Positions 10,301 through 21,604 of a stretch of 64,000 nucleotides of DNA are shown piece after piece (the stretch's first letter is position 1; each line of letters opens with the position of its first letter). Position numbers and translations under genes: made by a program. The notes beneath the pieces were generated by a model. That model was not told the DNA's origin. It worked only from the letters and a program-made list of their open reading frames with translations, and ran no database searches. This stretch comes from Nemertoderma westbladi (taxonomy: Eukaryota > Xenacoelomorpha > Nemertodermatida > Nemertodermatidae): contig JAUCBJ010008009.1 in NCBI GenBank assembly GCA_032718475.1, forward strand, positions 1 through 64,000. The letters are read 5' to 3'.

Positions 10301-12374
10301 CCCCACCCCACCCAGCTTAGAACTAGACCTCTTGTCTCCACTCGGAATATCTTAGTGTAACTAATCAGCCCTTAGGCGACAGTTGTTGTCTGTTATTTAA
10401 ACCGTTGGGCAAGTTACCTCTCGCACACCATGATGTGGATGTCAGCAATGACAATGGAAACAATGCTATCTTTCTTTTATCTAAGCTCTCATTGGCTACT
10501 ACTCAAATCAAACTAATCCTCCTATAATAGCTTCCTGTTCACCACTTTCCCCATTCATTCTATATTTATATTTCTATTTTAAAAAGATAAAAAAGAAAAA
10601 GTTTAAAAAGTTTAAAAAGAAAAGTTTAAAAAGAAAACGAATTCCCTATTTCTTATTCAAATTCATAATGGCACAAATTGAAAATTTTTTAAACAATGAG
10701 ATAGTTTGCAGCGAGTATCAGATTACATTAGAATGGACAACTCATTCACCAATTTTTTTAGAAAAGACAACTTTACAGTTTTCACTAACGATAAATACAA
10801 CTTTAAACCAAAAAATAAACCAAATTTATATTACGCCGGTGAATTCTATTGCACAAACTCCGGATGCTAGTAAACCACACTCTACTGACCAGACCATGAC
10901 TACAATTTGGAAGTTAATGGAATTCGTCGATAACATTCTGGATGAATAACCTCCTGGATAAATCTCCCCTTCATCAGATAGGCCAGCACCCACGCCAAGT
11001 TTTTATCCATCTAATCGCATTATATTGAATAGATCAGAGGAACTTATTGCAGGAACAACTGTTCAAAGATGTAAAGTTTTTATTGACTCACATCAACTAT
11101 CCCACCCTCATAAAAAGATTAAGAGCATCTACTAAAACGATGGCTACAGATATTTATGAACTTTATAGATGCAAAGGGACCTTCACAGAAGCATTGGCGC
11201 TAGCTTAGAGAAGATGATAATATTGAGGAGAAGAAGGACTTAACATTTGTCATTGGAGAGTTTATAATAAGACTTAAAGACTCCAGACTCGAGTCTGTAA
11301 GAATGAAACACGTCCAAGTACTGTAGGGTTGAGCTCAGTGGCGGCAGATGATGGTTTTGAGACATGGAGGCCATGAGGAGGCAAATTGCGGACATACAAG
11401 ATTTCAGGTAGTATTTCCAGGTCTACCTTTACCTGAGCCGCAGCTGAATGGTTAGAGCGTCAGACTTCCAACTCGGAGGTCACCAGTTCGATCCCAACAT
11501 CATTGCCGACTTTGCAAAGCTGTGCCCAACAAAAGTTATAATAAGAAAGAAAAACTGCATGCTGGATTAAAACAATAAGTTGATAGCTTTAAAGAAGAAC
11601 TTCAACATGAGAGGCGCCCTTGGAGCGAAGGCAAGGTCAACGAAAGCATCTCTCATGCACCCAAGCTAAAAAAGGCTTGTTCCCCTAGCAATACCAGTAC
11701 TAAACCTCACTCACTCTTTGTACCAGTTATTGATGACCACTTTAATGAATGATCGATATGATTATATTGTGGTCGAACCAGCCTTACTAGTGGCGATGAT
11801 TATCACACTGCATCAAACTCAAACAACAGGAACATAACATTTTCAAAACTATATTCCTGATAAAATTACCGTGCTGATAAAACCACCGTGTATCAACAAT
11901 CAACAAGCTGGTACACAGTAAAATTCAGAATTCCTGGCACCACGCCATTCCATACCGAGTCTATCCTGAGCGAAATATTAAACATAACACCATAACATCC
12001 CCAACGTAACAGGTATGGGTTATTAAATTGGAAAATTGGCGGCAACAACATCAACGAATCTTCATTTTCATCTTCCAGTATTCCAGACCTTTCCAAGAAT
12101 TCTGACTCGTGAAATTTTCAACCTCCACTGACATACACACAGACAGACTTTTAGAAAACGGCCATAGTATAGTTATAACACTTCGCTGATGGCTCACAGC
12201 TCTGACTCGCCCCACAAATAGGGTTAATTTAATTAATGATAATAATTAATTATTAAATTATTATTAAATTATTGTTAATTATTAAATAATTAATTAGTTA
12301 ATAATAATGATTAATTTTTGGTTCATGAGAGTATTGTAAAATGTTTGTCTATAGACGCCTACTTTAGAAATTTA
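10301..12374 (+). other. Decayed, unrecognised coding-like stretch
   Basis: A 93-codon frame opens at 10668 (MAQIENFLNNEIVCSEYQIT), after an A-rich leader. Beyond its stop at 10949, short coding-like pieces continue in other frames, for example FVIGEFIIRLKDSRLESV near 11240. I do not recognise the protein. The position upstream of the Ty3/gypsy pol remnant would suit a gag gene, but no zinc knuckle or capsid motif is visible. An AT-only tract lies at 12220-12320. Confidence 0.25.
11433..11505 (+). repeat. tRNA-like head of a possible SINE
   Basis: GAGCCGCAGCTGAATGG is followed by GGTTAGAGCGTC (A-box-like), CTTCCAA in the anticodon-loop position and AGTTCGATCC (B-box-like) at tRNA spacing. 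The anticodon stem does not pair well, so it is unlikely to be a working tRNA. A tRNA-derived SINE head is the better reading; the tail downstream to about 11570 is not defined. Confidence 0.45.
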
Positions 12375-12640
12375 CGTTGTGGGGATCCACGGAGTTGGCG
12401 GGGCCTTATGTTGGTTTTGGCGGCGAGGGAGACAGGATCACACACCATGACTCACTCCGGGATGATATCTTTCAAGCAACCTAATCTGCTGCTCTAACAA
12501 CCTGGAATGAAGTCCCCACCTTGATATCTGGCTCACGCAGTTGCCCTGCTGACGTGTACCTTCCAAATTGGAAGAGGGGTCAACCCATGGCCCTGGACGT
12601 CACTGTCATATCCCCTCTCAAATTACGAACCATCTCACAA
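12375..12640 (+). pseudogene. C-terminal fragment of an RLE-type retroelement protein
   Basis: In one frame this reads SRSCPADVYLPNWKRGQPMA followed by LDVTVISPL. The pattern R-x-A-D-x3-P-x-W-x2-G-x5-DVTV matches the C-terminal region of a reverse-transcriptase family widespread in aquatic invertebrates, where it probably forms a restriction-like (PD-(D/E)XK) nuclease domain. The upstream frame (ITRHDSLRDDIF, about 12435-12470) also fits. The fragment is cut off at the start of the gypsy remnant. Confidence 0.5.
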
Positions 12641-12899
12641 ACCGACATGCCATACCTGGACATGCAATCTCGGGACACTTCAAATCCATTTGCCGTAGTT
12701 CCCATCCTAAAAACACATCCACATCCAAAAACGTTCCAACAATTGTCAGCCAAGGAGTAAACCACATTGTAATCGATGCCATTCTGTGTGACCTCAATTA
12801 CATAACTTTTAAACTATTGAGTCCAACCAACCCATCGTTCATGGGACACTACAGGATGTCCTACTGGACAGCAGACATGGTTATCAGCAAGAATGTGTT

Positions 12900-14300
12900 C
12901 TCGAAATTAGAGGGCTATGAAGCTGACCTCCTCCCTTACAAGAGACCCAAACTCATTGCAGCGAACAAACTCCCACTTCATATACTCGGACAATACCCAA
13001 ATTAAATCTCGTATTCGGGAGAAACAGCACACACGCATCTGGTTGTCTCCCCAGAAGTCAACAGCCTCATACTCTCTAAACAAGTTGCCAAGGACCTTCG
13101 AATTATTCCTGAGAACTTCCCAACTCCAATCACATGCCATGCCGACATCACTTCCATGGCAGCCAGGCAGCTCACTGGCAGTCCCACATAACTTCTCACA
13201 GAATTCACCGACGTATTCGATAAAACAACAGCCCCCCTCCCGACGATGCATAGGCCACCCATGCAGATCGACTTAATGGAAGGAGCTACGCCATTCCACA
13301 GCAATGGTGCCCAACCAATTGTCATGCACATATGGTAAAGGAACTGCTCAACATGATGGAATGACGCAAAATCATATCCCGGGTCAACAAAGCCCATGGA
13401 CTGGGCCCACCCGATGGCAGTAGTCCAACACGCATTGGGTAAACTTTGCATGTATGTAGACCTGCACAACTTAAATAAACAGGTCTGGAGACCAAACTAC
13501 CCAACTCCTAGCCCACGGCTATCGGTAGCCAACATCCCACAATCAGCATGCATATTTTCTGCCTTTGATGCCCCATTGGGATACTGGCAGGTGCCACTCG
13601 ATGAGGAATCGCAACCCCTCACCATATTCACAGCCCCATGGGGTCGATACAAGCACCTACACAGCCCAATGGGTCTCATTTCATCCAGGGACGAATATAA
13701 CCAATGGGGCAACGACGCTCTGGTCACTCTCCCCAACACAGTGAAACTCGTAGATGACATACTCCTCTATGACTCAACCATAGAGGAACATATTGCACAC
13801 TTACATGAATTCCTTAACCACTGTCACACACACAGCATCTGCCTCCACCACAGTAAAACCCAACTCGTCCAGCCCAAGGTTCAGTTTGCAGGATACATAG
13901 TCGGCACCTCAGGAATAAAAGCGGACCCAATGAAACTAGTGCAATCTCTGGTTTCCCACTCCCAGCCAACAACCTCACTGACTTACGCAGCTTTGTTGGA
14001 CTAGCCAAGCAATTGGCGGGTTTCCACGCTGACCTAGCCTCTAAACTCGGCCATTGCATCCTATCTTAAGTTCAAAAAACGCATTTATTTGGATGACAGC
14101 AACTCGATCATTCAAGGATATGTCAGCCAACCTTTTTGCGCTAGATGGAAAGCAATTTATGGCGATGGTCGATCATTACTCTGGGTAGCCAGAAGTCCAC
14201 CAATTTATGTCATATCTCACTGCAGACCATACAATACGTGCCATCCGCAAAATATTTATCCAGTTCGGAATACCAACCTGAATACACCATCATGCATTAT
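12900..14300 (+). pseudogene. Degenerate Ty3/gypsy pol remnant
   Basis: Pieces in order: TEFTDVFDKTTAPLPTMHRP (pre-RT linker, about 13203), VDLHNLNKQVWRPNYPTPSP, FSAFDAPLGYWQVPLDEESQ (RT motif A), VDDILLYDSTIEEH (motif C; VDD is the catalytic pair), KTQLVQPKVQFAGYIVG, then after about 14080 integrase pieces FMAMVDHYSGWPEVHQF and IRAIRKIFIQFGIPT. Frameshifts and stops interrupt it, for example at 13190, 13336 and 14004. RNase H is missing: RT runs almost directly into the integrase catalytic region, so an internal deletion occurred near 14060-14100. No LTRs were identified. Confidence 0.88.
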
Positions 14301-14539
14301 CCCGCACCCTTCAGGGTACAACACCCTACCACCAAACAATGGTACCATCCAGGCCACAATATCGTATCCAGATGCCATGCGGACAGACACTCGTCCGGAA
14401 TCGAATTGGTTGACACCACAACGAAGTCATTGACAGAAACGCCCATGACAACAATGACGCACCCACACGTCACGTGAACTGGGACACACCCCTCACTGAC
14501 ACACGGGGTGCCCCGAAGAAATATCCACGAAAGGGCGTA

Positions 14540-15144
14540 CGGTGATATGGAGCACCCCATATATAACAATACTACCTGCTACATACTGTACATTTAATAT
14601 CCTTTGCAAGTTGCAACACATTCGCCCTCCAACTGCTTGTCTAGTCTTTCCGCTTCCACCTCACTATTGATGGTAACACTTGTACCGGCACCAGTATCAG
14701 AGCCAGCTGGTAGCTTGGTAGAGGATGTTCAGTTCACCCCACTCATGTCCAGGTACACTACTGGTAGCTTCCTCCAACTCAACTATAAGTCAATTTAAAC
14801 AATTATTATCCATATCCATAGGCATATTGCTAATGCTTTATAGATATCATGGTACGGTGTGCTACTGATATTTGTTAGATTCAAAAAGGTATTAGTATTG
14901 TGGCTATAAATAAAAAATGAATGACTATAGGCCTAAACCTACCGGTATCGGTACCGTATATGAGCCCGACTCATAATACTTTCAGTTTCTACAGCAGTAT
15001 GATACCGGTACCACTTTTTTCCTGTTTGTGAAGTTGTAGCCTAGGCCTACCGCATTCAGACAGGCTTACTGTCATGCCGCTGCCAATACAGTATAAAACT
15101 GTAGCGGTACAGTTTTCTTTCAGTTTCTCCTCTGCACCTGTAGA
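14540..15144. other. Intergenic DNA with TACCGGTA palindromes
   Basis: No gene is seen. Short palindromes TACCGGTA or GGTACC occur at about 14940-15010. Confidence 0.5.
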
Positions 15145-16248
15145 GGTAAAATCCATATTAAAATTAGGTAATACCGTAATGTGTCGGATTAAAAATAGGT
15201 AAAGATATTAAATATAGGTAAATCCCCTTTCACGCTTCCATGAGTATAAAGTCAACCACACAATGTACACAATTACGCCATATCATTTTGTCAACTCACT
15301 GGTAATGTAAAATATTTAAAAATATAAGCCTACTGTAAGTAAATTATTCCGATTCAGAGTATCCTCTACTGTACTTCAACTTGCTGACTTGGTAAACTAA
15401 AGCGTACCGCGGTAATGTAACTGTATGTATAGATATACTGTAGGCAACTTGTAAGATTTTATCATAAATTAATATAATGGCTGAATGGCTGAGACCTGAG
15501 AGGCAGTTGACATGTCCATTGAAGTTTGCTTCTGAAACCGCATTATTGTATCACAAGATTAGAGACCATGAGGACGTTACATACGTTCCATTTGTTCGAT
15601 AACTTTCATCAAAGCAAACAGCAAGTCGCCAGTCAAACTATTGCATCGAACCTGTTTCATACCAGAAATAAAGAAGTGCAATACACAAGTTGTAGATCAG
15701 TCAGTCAGTTAATCGGCAAACGGGGTATTTAATAATTATATTCATTTTTTGAACAAAATGAAGCCTGAATGAATCACATCTTCACTTTACGACTGATTTT
15801 ATACTACCGGACTGCCAGAACCAACGGATCAATGACGGAACGAAGGCTAAAATTAAGGGCTGTAATCTGGTAATTAATAACAGGGAGAAAACTGAAGCTC
15901 AGAAATAATCCTGGTTGTCTGTCTTTAATCTAGATCCTATTTTATTGTTTTCATATTAATCTAGAAATTTATTATAATAATAATTGAATTAAATGTTTGA
16001 TCTCGTGTATGCACTGATATGCATACGATATCAACAGTTTCTCACGTATATACAGTACGTTTGTGATATAATGTTTTTGTTAGGGTTACAGAGTGTAATA
16101 ATGTACATACTTATTATTGAAATGTGTAGTAAATCGGCAGTGATCCCAACATTTACCTATTTTTAATCTCCCTTTCAAACACTTACCCATTTTTAATCTG
16201 TCAATCTGTCAAATTTACCTGTTTTTAATAGGCCCTACGGAATTTACC
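15145..16248. mobile_element. Inverted-repeat element with GATTAAAAATAGGTAAA subterminal repeats
   Basis: The ends read GGTAAAATCC (15145) and GGAATTTACC (16239-16248), inverted. Inside each end the motif GATTAAAAATAGGTAAA or close variants recurs about three times, pointing inward (15182-15226 and, inverted, 16150-16235). Such repeated subterminal motifs are typical of DNA-transposon transposase-binding regions. A 68-codon frame at 15526 (MLLKPHYCITRLETM) has no recognisable domain. I could not define a TSD. Confidence 0.45.
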
Positions 16249-16249
16249 C

Positions 16250-17507
16250 TTTCTACTCTGCACAGTACAGTCCATGCCCATTGTCCGGTACCGGTATCGC
16301 CTTTCAATTTGTCCTCTTATTTGGAGATTGGAGGCACTCCTCGATCCTTACAGCCTTATCTTAGTTAATTCCCGCAAATGCGGGTAATACGTAACCAGTT
16401 AGGTATTTCCCGCTTAGCTGGGTTGAATGAGGAATTACTATTGGTAATTCTGTTTTATTATTCTTGTTTTATTATACTGTATAGGCGATCAATTTTGTTT
16501 CCTAGAAATTGTCTATTTATTTATCTATTTATCTAAATTAGACAATTTATCCTAGACCTATTCTATGTTGCTCTATGGAATTGGCAAAGCTACAACTCTT
16601 TTACTGTTATATTTACAGGCTGACATGATAAGAAAACGCCCTGCTGCTGCTGCTGGTTGATTTCTTTCAGTCTTTATATAACAGTATAATAATTATAAAT
16701 AGCTTTTCCTTCCTTTCCTTCTCCATCACAGCATCACTGCTCGTCAGTAGTCTGGTAGTACACCTACACCTGTCTGCCTGTACACAGTAGCCTACAGCTG
16801 TACAGCTTAGTCTGGCAGTAGTTCAGAACCGGTTGGCCTAGTTCACTTCACACTTCAGACTGATCTGATACGGTACAGGTATACCCCTATACTATACCTG
16901 TATTGCTTACTGCTGTAAGGAATATTGACAAAAAGCGCGTCACATGGCTGCACGGGTTCTGGTAAAACGAAAAGCGCGCCAGCCATGACATTCAATGCGC
17001 GCCAACTACTGAACTATTGACCATTCAATTCACCAATACATTTTGCAATTATTAGGTACGGTAAATTTTGCAATTATTAGGTACGGTACTGTCTGACTGT
17101 CAGACTGTATTATATTGTAATAAATTTATCCAGTTATCAGTTTATACTGCAGCAGACCTACAGTATTAAAATATTAAAAGGCGAGCATAGCTGCATAGCG
17201 AGCAAAGAAATTTTGCAGAAATATTAAGATCAATACAGTATTAGTCAGATACGGTAGTAGGTCAACCGACTGTTTTTAAATTCAGACGTGATTAAATTGC
17301 GAGCGTAGGGAGCGAGGAAATTTTAACATTTATAGTAGCAGGCAAGCAACTGTTTTTAAATAGGCCTACAGAATGTGATTATGGATTAAATTAAGAGCGT
17401 AGGTTGGTAGGAGCGACTGAGCGAGCATGAGAATGTGGTTTTTATATTGGTTTGAACAATTGACAGATTGAAACAACTGATGTAGGTTAATAAACCAGTA
17501 AACAGAC
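16250..17507. other. Intergenic repeats: short direct repeats
   Basis: A 24-bp direct repeat (ATTTTGCAATTATTAGGTAC plus GGTA) occurs twice at about 17039-17089. Two imperfect copies of a roughly 110-bp unit containing ACTGTTTTTAAAT and TTAAATTgcGAGCGTAGG lie at 17265-17430, and GCGAGCAAAG motifs recur at 17184-17430 and 18710. No gene is seen. Confidence 0.55.
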
Positions 17508-17842
17508 GGGTCCTACGAATTACTCAAAAAAAAACACAAAAAAAACACGAAAAAACACAAAAAAATACAAAAAATTACACACAAAAACACAAAAAAACAC
17601 AATATTACCCAAAAAAACTACCCAAAAAGACAAAAGAAAAATGTTTTTCATAAACAATGTATCTACAATAAGATTTAGGTTAATAGTAAGAAGAGTTTCA
17701 CTTTTCAGTTTTCACTTTTTTCAAAATATTACATTTTGTTCATTTGAAGATTCCTTTAATGACCTACTGCCACCGGTTTACCGGTAAGCCTACCCACCCA
17801 GACTGCCAGACAGCATACAAAATCAGATTTCTTAATTAATGG

Positions 17843-17921
17843 AAAGGAGCGGAGCAGGTTACAGTAGCAGGCTTTTCTAACCAAAACAATAAACGATAAA
17901 CAAAGAACACAGGTTACAGTC
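17843..17921 (+). repeat. Dispersed AACCAAAACAATAAAC core repeat, copy
   Basis: GGAGCAGGTTACAG, then AACCAAAACAATAAAC, then AACACAGGTTACAG. Same order as the copies at 18109, 19253 and, inverted, 25270, 27060 and 39500. Confidence 0.8.
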
Positions 17922-18108
17922 TTATTTTTCCAACCCTATAGGCCTACTGCTATAGGATACATGACCGAACGTAATCAGGATCGAATGTAACATAGTTTTT
18001 ACGAATCCAACGTAACCTCAATTATGTTACATTGGATCCTATAACTATGTTACATTCGATCTACAAATTACTAAGCTCGAATGTAACATTGCCATTTACA
18101 GATTTAAA

Positions 18109-18180
18109 GGAGCAGGTTACAGAGGCGTGCTGGGGGAACCAAAACAATAAACGAAAGTTAACACATGTTACAAGAATATG
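18109..18180 (+). repeat. Dispersed AACCAAAACAATAAAC core repeat, copy in centre of foldback element
   Basis: GGAGCAGGTTACAGAGGCGT is followed by GGGGGAACCAAAACAATAAA and AGTTAACACATGTTACA. The copy near 39500 matches this one over a longer stretch, including GTGAGTACAAAACAAAGA on the other strand. Confidence 0.8.
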
Positions 18181-19252
18181 CAGGTTTTATTAATTCAGTA
18201 ATTGGGTCTTTGTTTTGTACTCACCAACACCAAAATGTTTCTTCCTGTAAATAAACGAAGTATTTCATCGGTTAACTCCTGAATTCAAAACACAACTAAA
18301 ATAAATGTATGTTACATTCGGTCTTAGTAATTTGTAGATCGAATGTAACATAGTTATAGCAGGATCCAATGTAACATAATTGTCAATTGAGGTTACGTTC
18401 GATTCGTAAAAACTATGTTACATTCGATCCTGATTACGTTCAGTCTGGCACCCACTGCTATACTGTATACCGGTACCCCTGCTATAGGATATAAATTATT
18501 TTTGTCTTTTTGGGTAAGTTTTTTGGTTAATATTGTGTTTTTTTGTGTTTTATTGTGTTTTTTTGGGTAAATTTTTGTGGTTTTTTTGGGTAATTCGTAG
18601 GACCGTAAACAGACAGACAGATACCAGATACAGATACAGTAGCCTAATACTGTAATAGAGATATTGAAATAATGGTTATGAGTAGGATATGATAATAAAC
18701 GCGAGCAAAGCGAGCGAAAATTTTTAACTCTTTTTAAACATACTGATATAATTTCAAGTAGAGTGGATATGTCAGTATGTTGCCAGTGCATTGCTACTGT
18801 CAGTCTGGTTCCTGGCTTAACTTGACATTATGTCAAATTTGACATTTTGCTTTTCAAATTTGACATTTCATGCTAAATTTGACATGGAAAAAGAGAAAAA
18901 GTGCTTTGGGAGTTCAATTATTTAATTGGGCATCTGAATTTTTATATGTAGACATTAATTTGCCATTTGAACATTTTCACCAGGGGTAATTGAATGAAAT
19001 TCACCAAGAATTTTTTGAAATAATTACGTTTTAAATTCTACAAGATTCAAATTTGACATGACATTCCAAATTTGACATTTAATATTATACCAGTACCTAG
19101 TATAAATATATAAGACGATTTGATGTTTAAGGTTTATTATTAAATCTGTTTAATTGATCCAACATCAATTTTAATTATTATACCTTGATATTTTAAACTG
19201 GACAACTGATGACTGATGAAAAATGGGATATTTAATTACGGATTCCTTCTGG

Positions 19253-19417
19253 AAAGGAGCAGGTTACAAAGGCACATTATTTTAACCAAAACAATATACT
19301 AAACACAATAGAACAGCTCACAGTTTAATTTTTGAGAGTAATCAACTGTTAATTCTGTCCAATTTCCCCTGGAGAGGGATGCAATTTTATTGCGTCCAGT
19401 CCCCCCCCCCCCCCCCT
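19253..19417 (-). repeat. Dispersed core repeat ending in a 17-C run next to TTAA
   Basis: On the minus strand it reads a G run, then ACTGGACGCAATAA, then the core with GTAACCTGCTCCTTTCC. The copy at 26985-27152 shares the order GGGGGACT..GACGCAATAA..GATTACT..core, so the repeat is at least 165 bp long. TTAA follows the C run at 19418-19421. Confidence 0.75.
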
Positions 19418-19562
19418 TAAATAACAGTTTAATAACTGTAACTAACAATAACAAAATATAACAATAATAGTAACCTAATTTAACTTGATAAATAACAGTT
19501 CAGTTCACCATTCTTAGCTTACCGTAGTTTAATTATATATGGCATTATTATTTCGAATGGAA

Positions 19563-19586
19563 GGGGGGGGGGGGGGGGGGGGGGGT
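19563..19586. repeat. Homopolymer G run, 24 nt
   Basis: Uninterrupted G on the plus strand inside the 18.8-20.4 kb element. Confidence 0.95.
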
Positions 19587-20404
19587 GAGGGGTCAATTAA
19601 TCAATTATATAAATTTTATATTGCGGCGAGACAGAGCCAAACATAGGTTAAGGTTGAAAGCTGGTTGCATAGAAATCATGGAAATGACATTTAATAACTA
19701 ACCCGCAATCTTTAATCTCAATCTTTAACATTAGCCTAAACAAGAATCTGTAAATTATTTAAAGATCCCAAATCATTGTTATATTATATCTAAAGCAATT
19801 TCTGAACTCAATATCAATACAATTCAGAACAGACTATTCATCAGTTTCAGGCTCCTCTTCTATGGTACCTACCTACCTATTGCTCATATCTTGTTGGATT
19901 TGGAATTACAAATCGACTAGTTCTTGTTTTTTCTTGGACAATTTAAGGAGTTCTGAGTATTCTACGAAATCAGACTGCCAATTAGACAAAATATCTATCA
20001 ATTTTTCTCGCAGTTGCTCCGCAGTTAATTTTGCAATTGCTTCTGTTTTTACCCGGTCGCTACACATGGGATAGGCAGGCATATGTAGCATTTCCATCGA
20101 ACTCGATTTGCTCACAGGGGGATTGCTCGTACACGTACATTGCCTGATTATATTTTTACTGAATACAACTAAAGAAAGTAGGGCCTACTATCTGACTATT
20201 AACTATTTGTTTAACTATTAAGTCAGTAAGGTAAGTACTATCAACTACCAACTACCCGTATTTGCCATGACATCTGTCTTTTAACTATGCCTATAGATAG
20301 AATTTAAACAACGAAATGGCAATTTTGACATTAGTGACAAATTTGACATGCCACATGTCAAATTTGACATAATGTCAAATTAAGCCGGGAACCAGACTGA
20401 CTGT

Positions 20405-21000
20405 TACATGACATCCATCTGTCCATATGCGCGCCAGGATCCTCAATGCGCGCCACACGACCCTCTTGCTCCGCGCCGCGCCAGGTGCCAGGATCCTTAA
20501 TGCGCGCCACACATGTCTGCATGTTGAGCAAACTCTACATAAATTCCAACCTGGCAGTCTGGGGTATACCCGTTTCCGGACCCATACTGCCATACCCAGA
20601 TAGCATGTGCTGTGCAGTTCTGCTGTTGTGCACATCCAGACTGCCAGATGTCTATCAGTCAGTCGGTAATCGGTGTTGAACTACCGCTATCCTGCTTTCT
20701 GCTCTACCAGCAGACCAGTTGTGACTGTTGACTGTACCTGAACCTGAACTGAACAGCTGAATTAAGGCTGTATGGTAGGTGGTACGCTTATCCAGTTATC
20801 TGCCTATATGCTGATCGGTACCTTACCTACTGACCTACTCTCTCTCACTGCACATTGTAGGCCTACTGTCAGACTGTATTTTAACTTTTTTAGTAAACTG
20901 CTGAACTGCCTTGCTTTGTTCCTTAACAATTCTGAAGTTTTTACTTTTTTAATTCAAATTCTAAATACGGTAATTAGGATATCCTACATAATTCAGAATT
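20405..21000. other. Upstream flank of the calponin-type gene
   Basis: Contains two copies of a CAGGATCCTNAATGCGCGCCAC motif at about 20435 and 20490. The 5' UTR and promoter of the gene at 21001 should lie here; no TATA box is evident. Confidence 0.4.
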
Positions 21001-21051
21001 ATGGCAGAACGACCCAAGGGATATGGTTTAACAGCAGAAACTAATGCCAAG
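21001..21051 (+). CDS. Calponin/transgelin-type protein, coding exon 1
   Basis: Encodes the 17 residues MAERPKGYGLTAETNAK, the usual N-terminus of invertebrate transgelin/Mp20-type proteins just before the calponin-homology (CH) domain. It ends AAG before the donor GTAAGAG, phase 0. These proteins bind actin filaments in muscle and cytoskeleton. The short exon was identified from its match to that family and from the splice site; upstream non-coding exons may exist. Confidence 0.88.
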
Positions 21052-21259
21052 GTAAGAGATTGGCTGTCTGGAGTCAGCAGGTCAGAAAGTTACCGGTAAG
21101 TAGATTATGCCAGTATGCCACAGGCATAAGCTGATAAGTAAGCCGAAGTGGTAGTACCAGTACTGTCAACTGCCTTCGCTTAAGGCGTAGAAAAAGACAA
21201 GTTGAAAAGAAATAAAAGGCCGTAATTGTTTTAATTTTACAGTTTAATATGTTTTGTAG

Positions 21260-21604
21260 ATCGCAGCTAAATATGACTCTAATTTGGAACGCGAGGCTGT
21301 TAGCTGGATGGAGGCGGTGGTGGGCGAGCGGCTAAATCGATCTGAGGCGGGCCCCGATGCCCTCAAAGAGGCCTTGAAAGACGGCCAGTTCTTATGTAAG
21401 CTAGCTAATAAACTCCAACCGGGTGCCGTAAAGAAGATAAATACATCGAAAATGGCCTTCAAACAGATGGAAAATATTAATTTCTTTTTGGATTTTATTT
21501 CCTCCTATGGAGTTGCTAAAGGGGATCAATTCCAAACTGTCGATTTGTACGAGGGTAATAATATGGGTCAAGTTGTCATCACTATCCATGGGGTTGGACG
21601 GCTT
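21260..21604 (+). CDS. Calponin/transgelin-type protein, coding exon 2 (CH domain)
   Basis: The exon follows TTTTGTAG and ends at CTT before GTAAGT, phase 0 at both ends; 115 residues. It carries the whole CH domain: YDSNLEREAVSWMEAVVGE, LKDGQFLCKLANKLQPGAVK, KINTSKMAFKQMENINFFLD and FQTVDLYEGNNMGQVV. These are hallmark positions of the calponin/transgelin CH domain, which binds F-actin or acts as a regulatory module. No disruption is present and the length is normal for the family. Confidence 0.95.

Larger units (their letters stand above)
17508..18604. mobile_element. 1.1 kb foldback DNA transposon with 10-bp TSD (Mutator-like)
   Basis: The element is flanked by the 10-bp direct repeat GTAAACAGAC (17498-17507 and 18605-18614). 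Its ends are inverted repeats GGGTCCTACGAATTAC and GTAATTCGTAGGACC, followed by A-rich arms (17520-17635 and 18490-18590) built from AAAACAC runs. A second inverted pair lies inside: 17967-18091 and 18308-18441, built from ATGTTACATTCGAT blocks. The centre holds copies of the dispersed AACCAAAACAATAAAC repeat. A 9-11 bp TSD suits Mutator-like elements, but no transposase is present and the superfamily is an inference. Confidence 0.85.
18802..20399. mobile_element. 1.6 kb inverted-repeat DNA element, CAGTCTGG ends
   Basis: The ends CAGTCTGGTTCCTGGCTTAA (18802) and TTAAGCCGGGAACCAGACTG (to 20399) form a nearly perfect inverted repeat that continues through TTGACATTATGTCAAATTTG. The flanks share ACTGT (18797-18801 and 20400-20404), a possible 5-bp TSD. 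AAATTTGACAT recurs several times near both ends, again near 19050. The interior is composite: it holds a core-repeat copy ending in a C run, a G run and a degenerate minus-strand frame at 19906-20115 (EQLREKLIDILSNWQSDF) that I do not recognise. Confidence 0.7.

Noticed and set aside
10668-10949. A 93-codon ORF as a real gene
   Set aside because: No domain, no splice context and adjacent retroelement wreckage; kept only within an unassigned stretch.
12220-12320. AT-only tract as a replication origin or satellite
   Set aside because: It is short, irregular and typical of low-complexity intergenic DNA.
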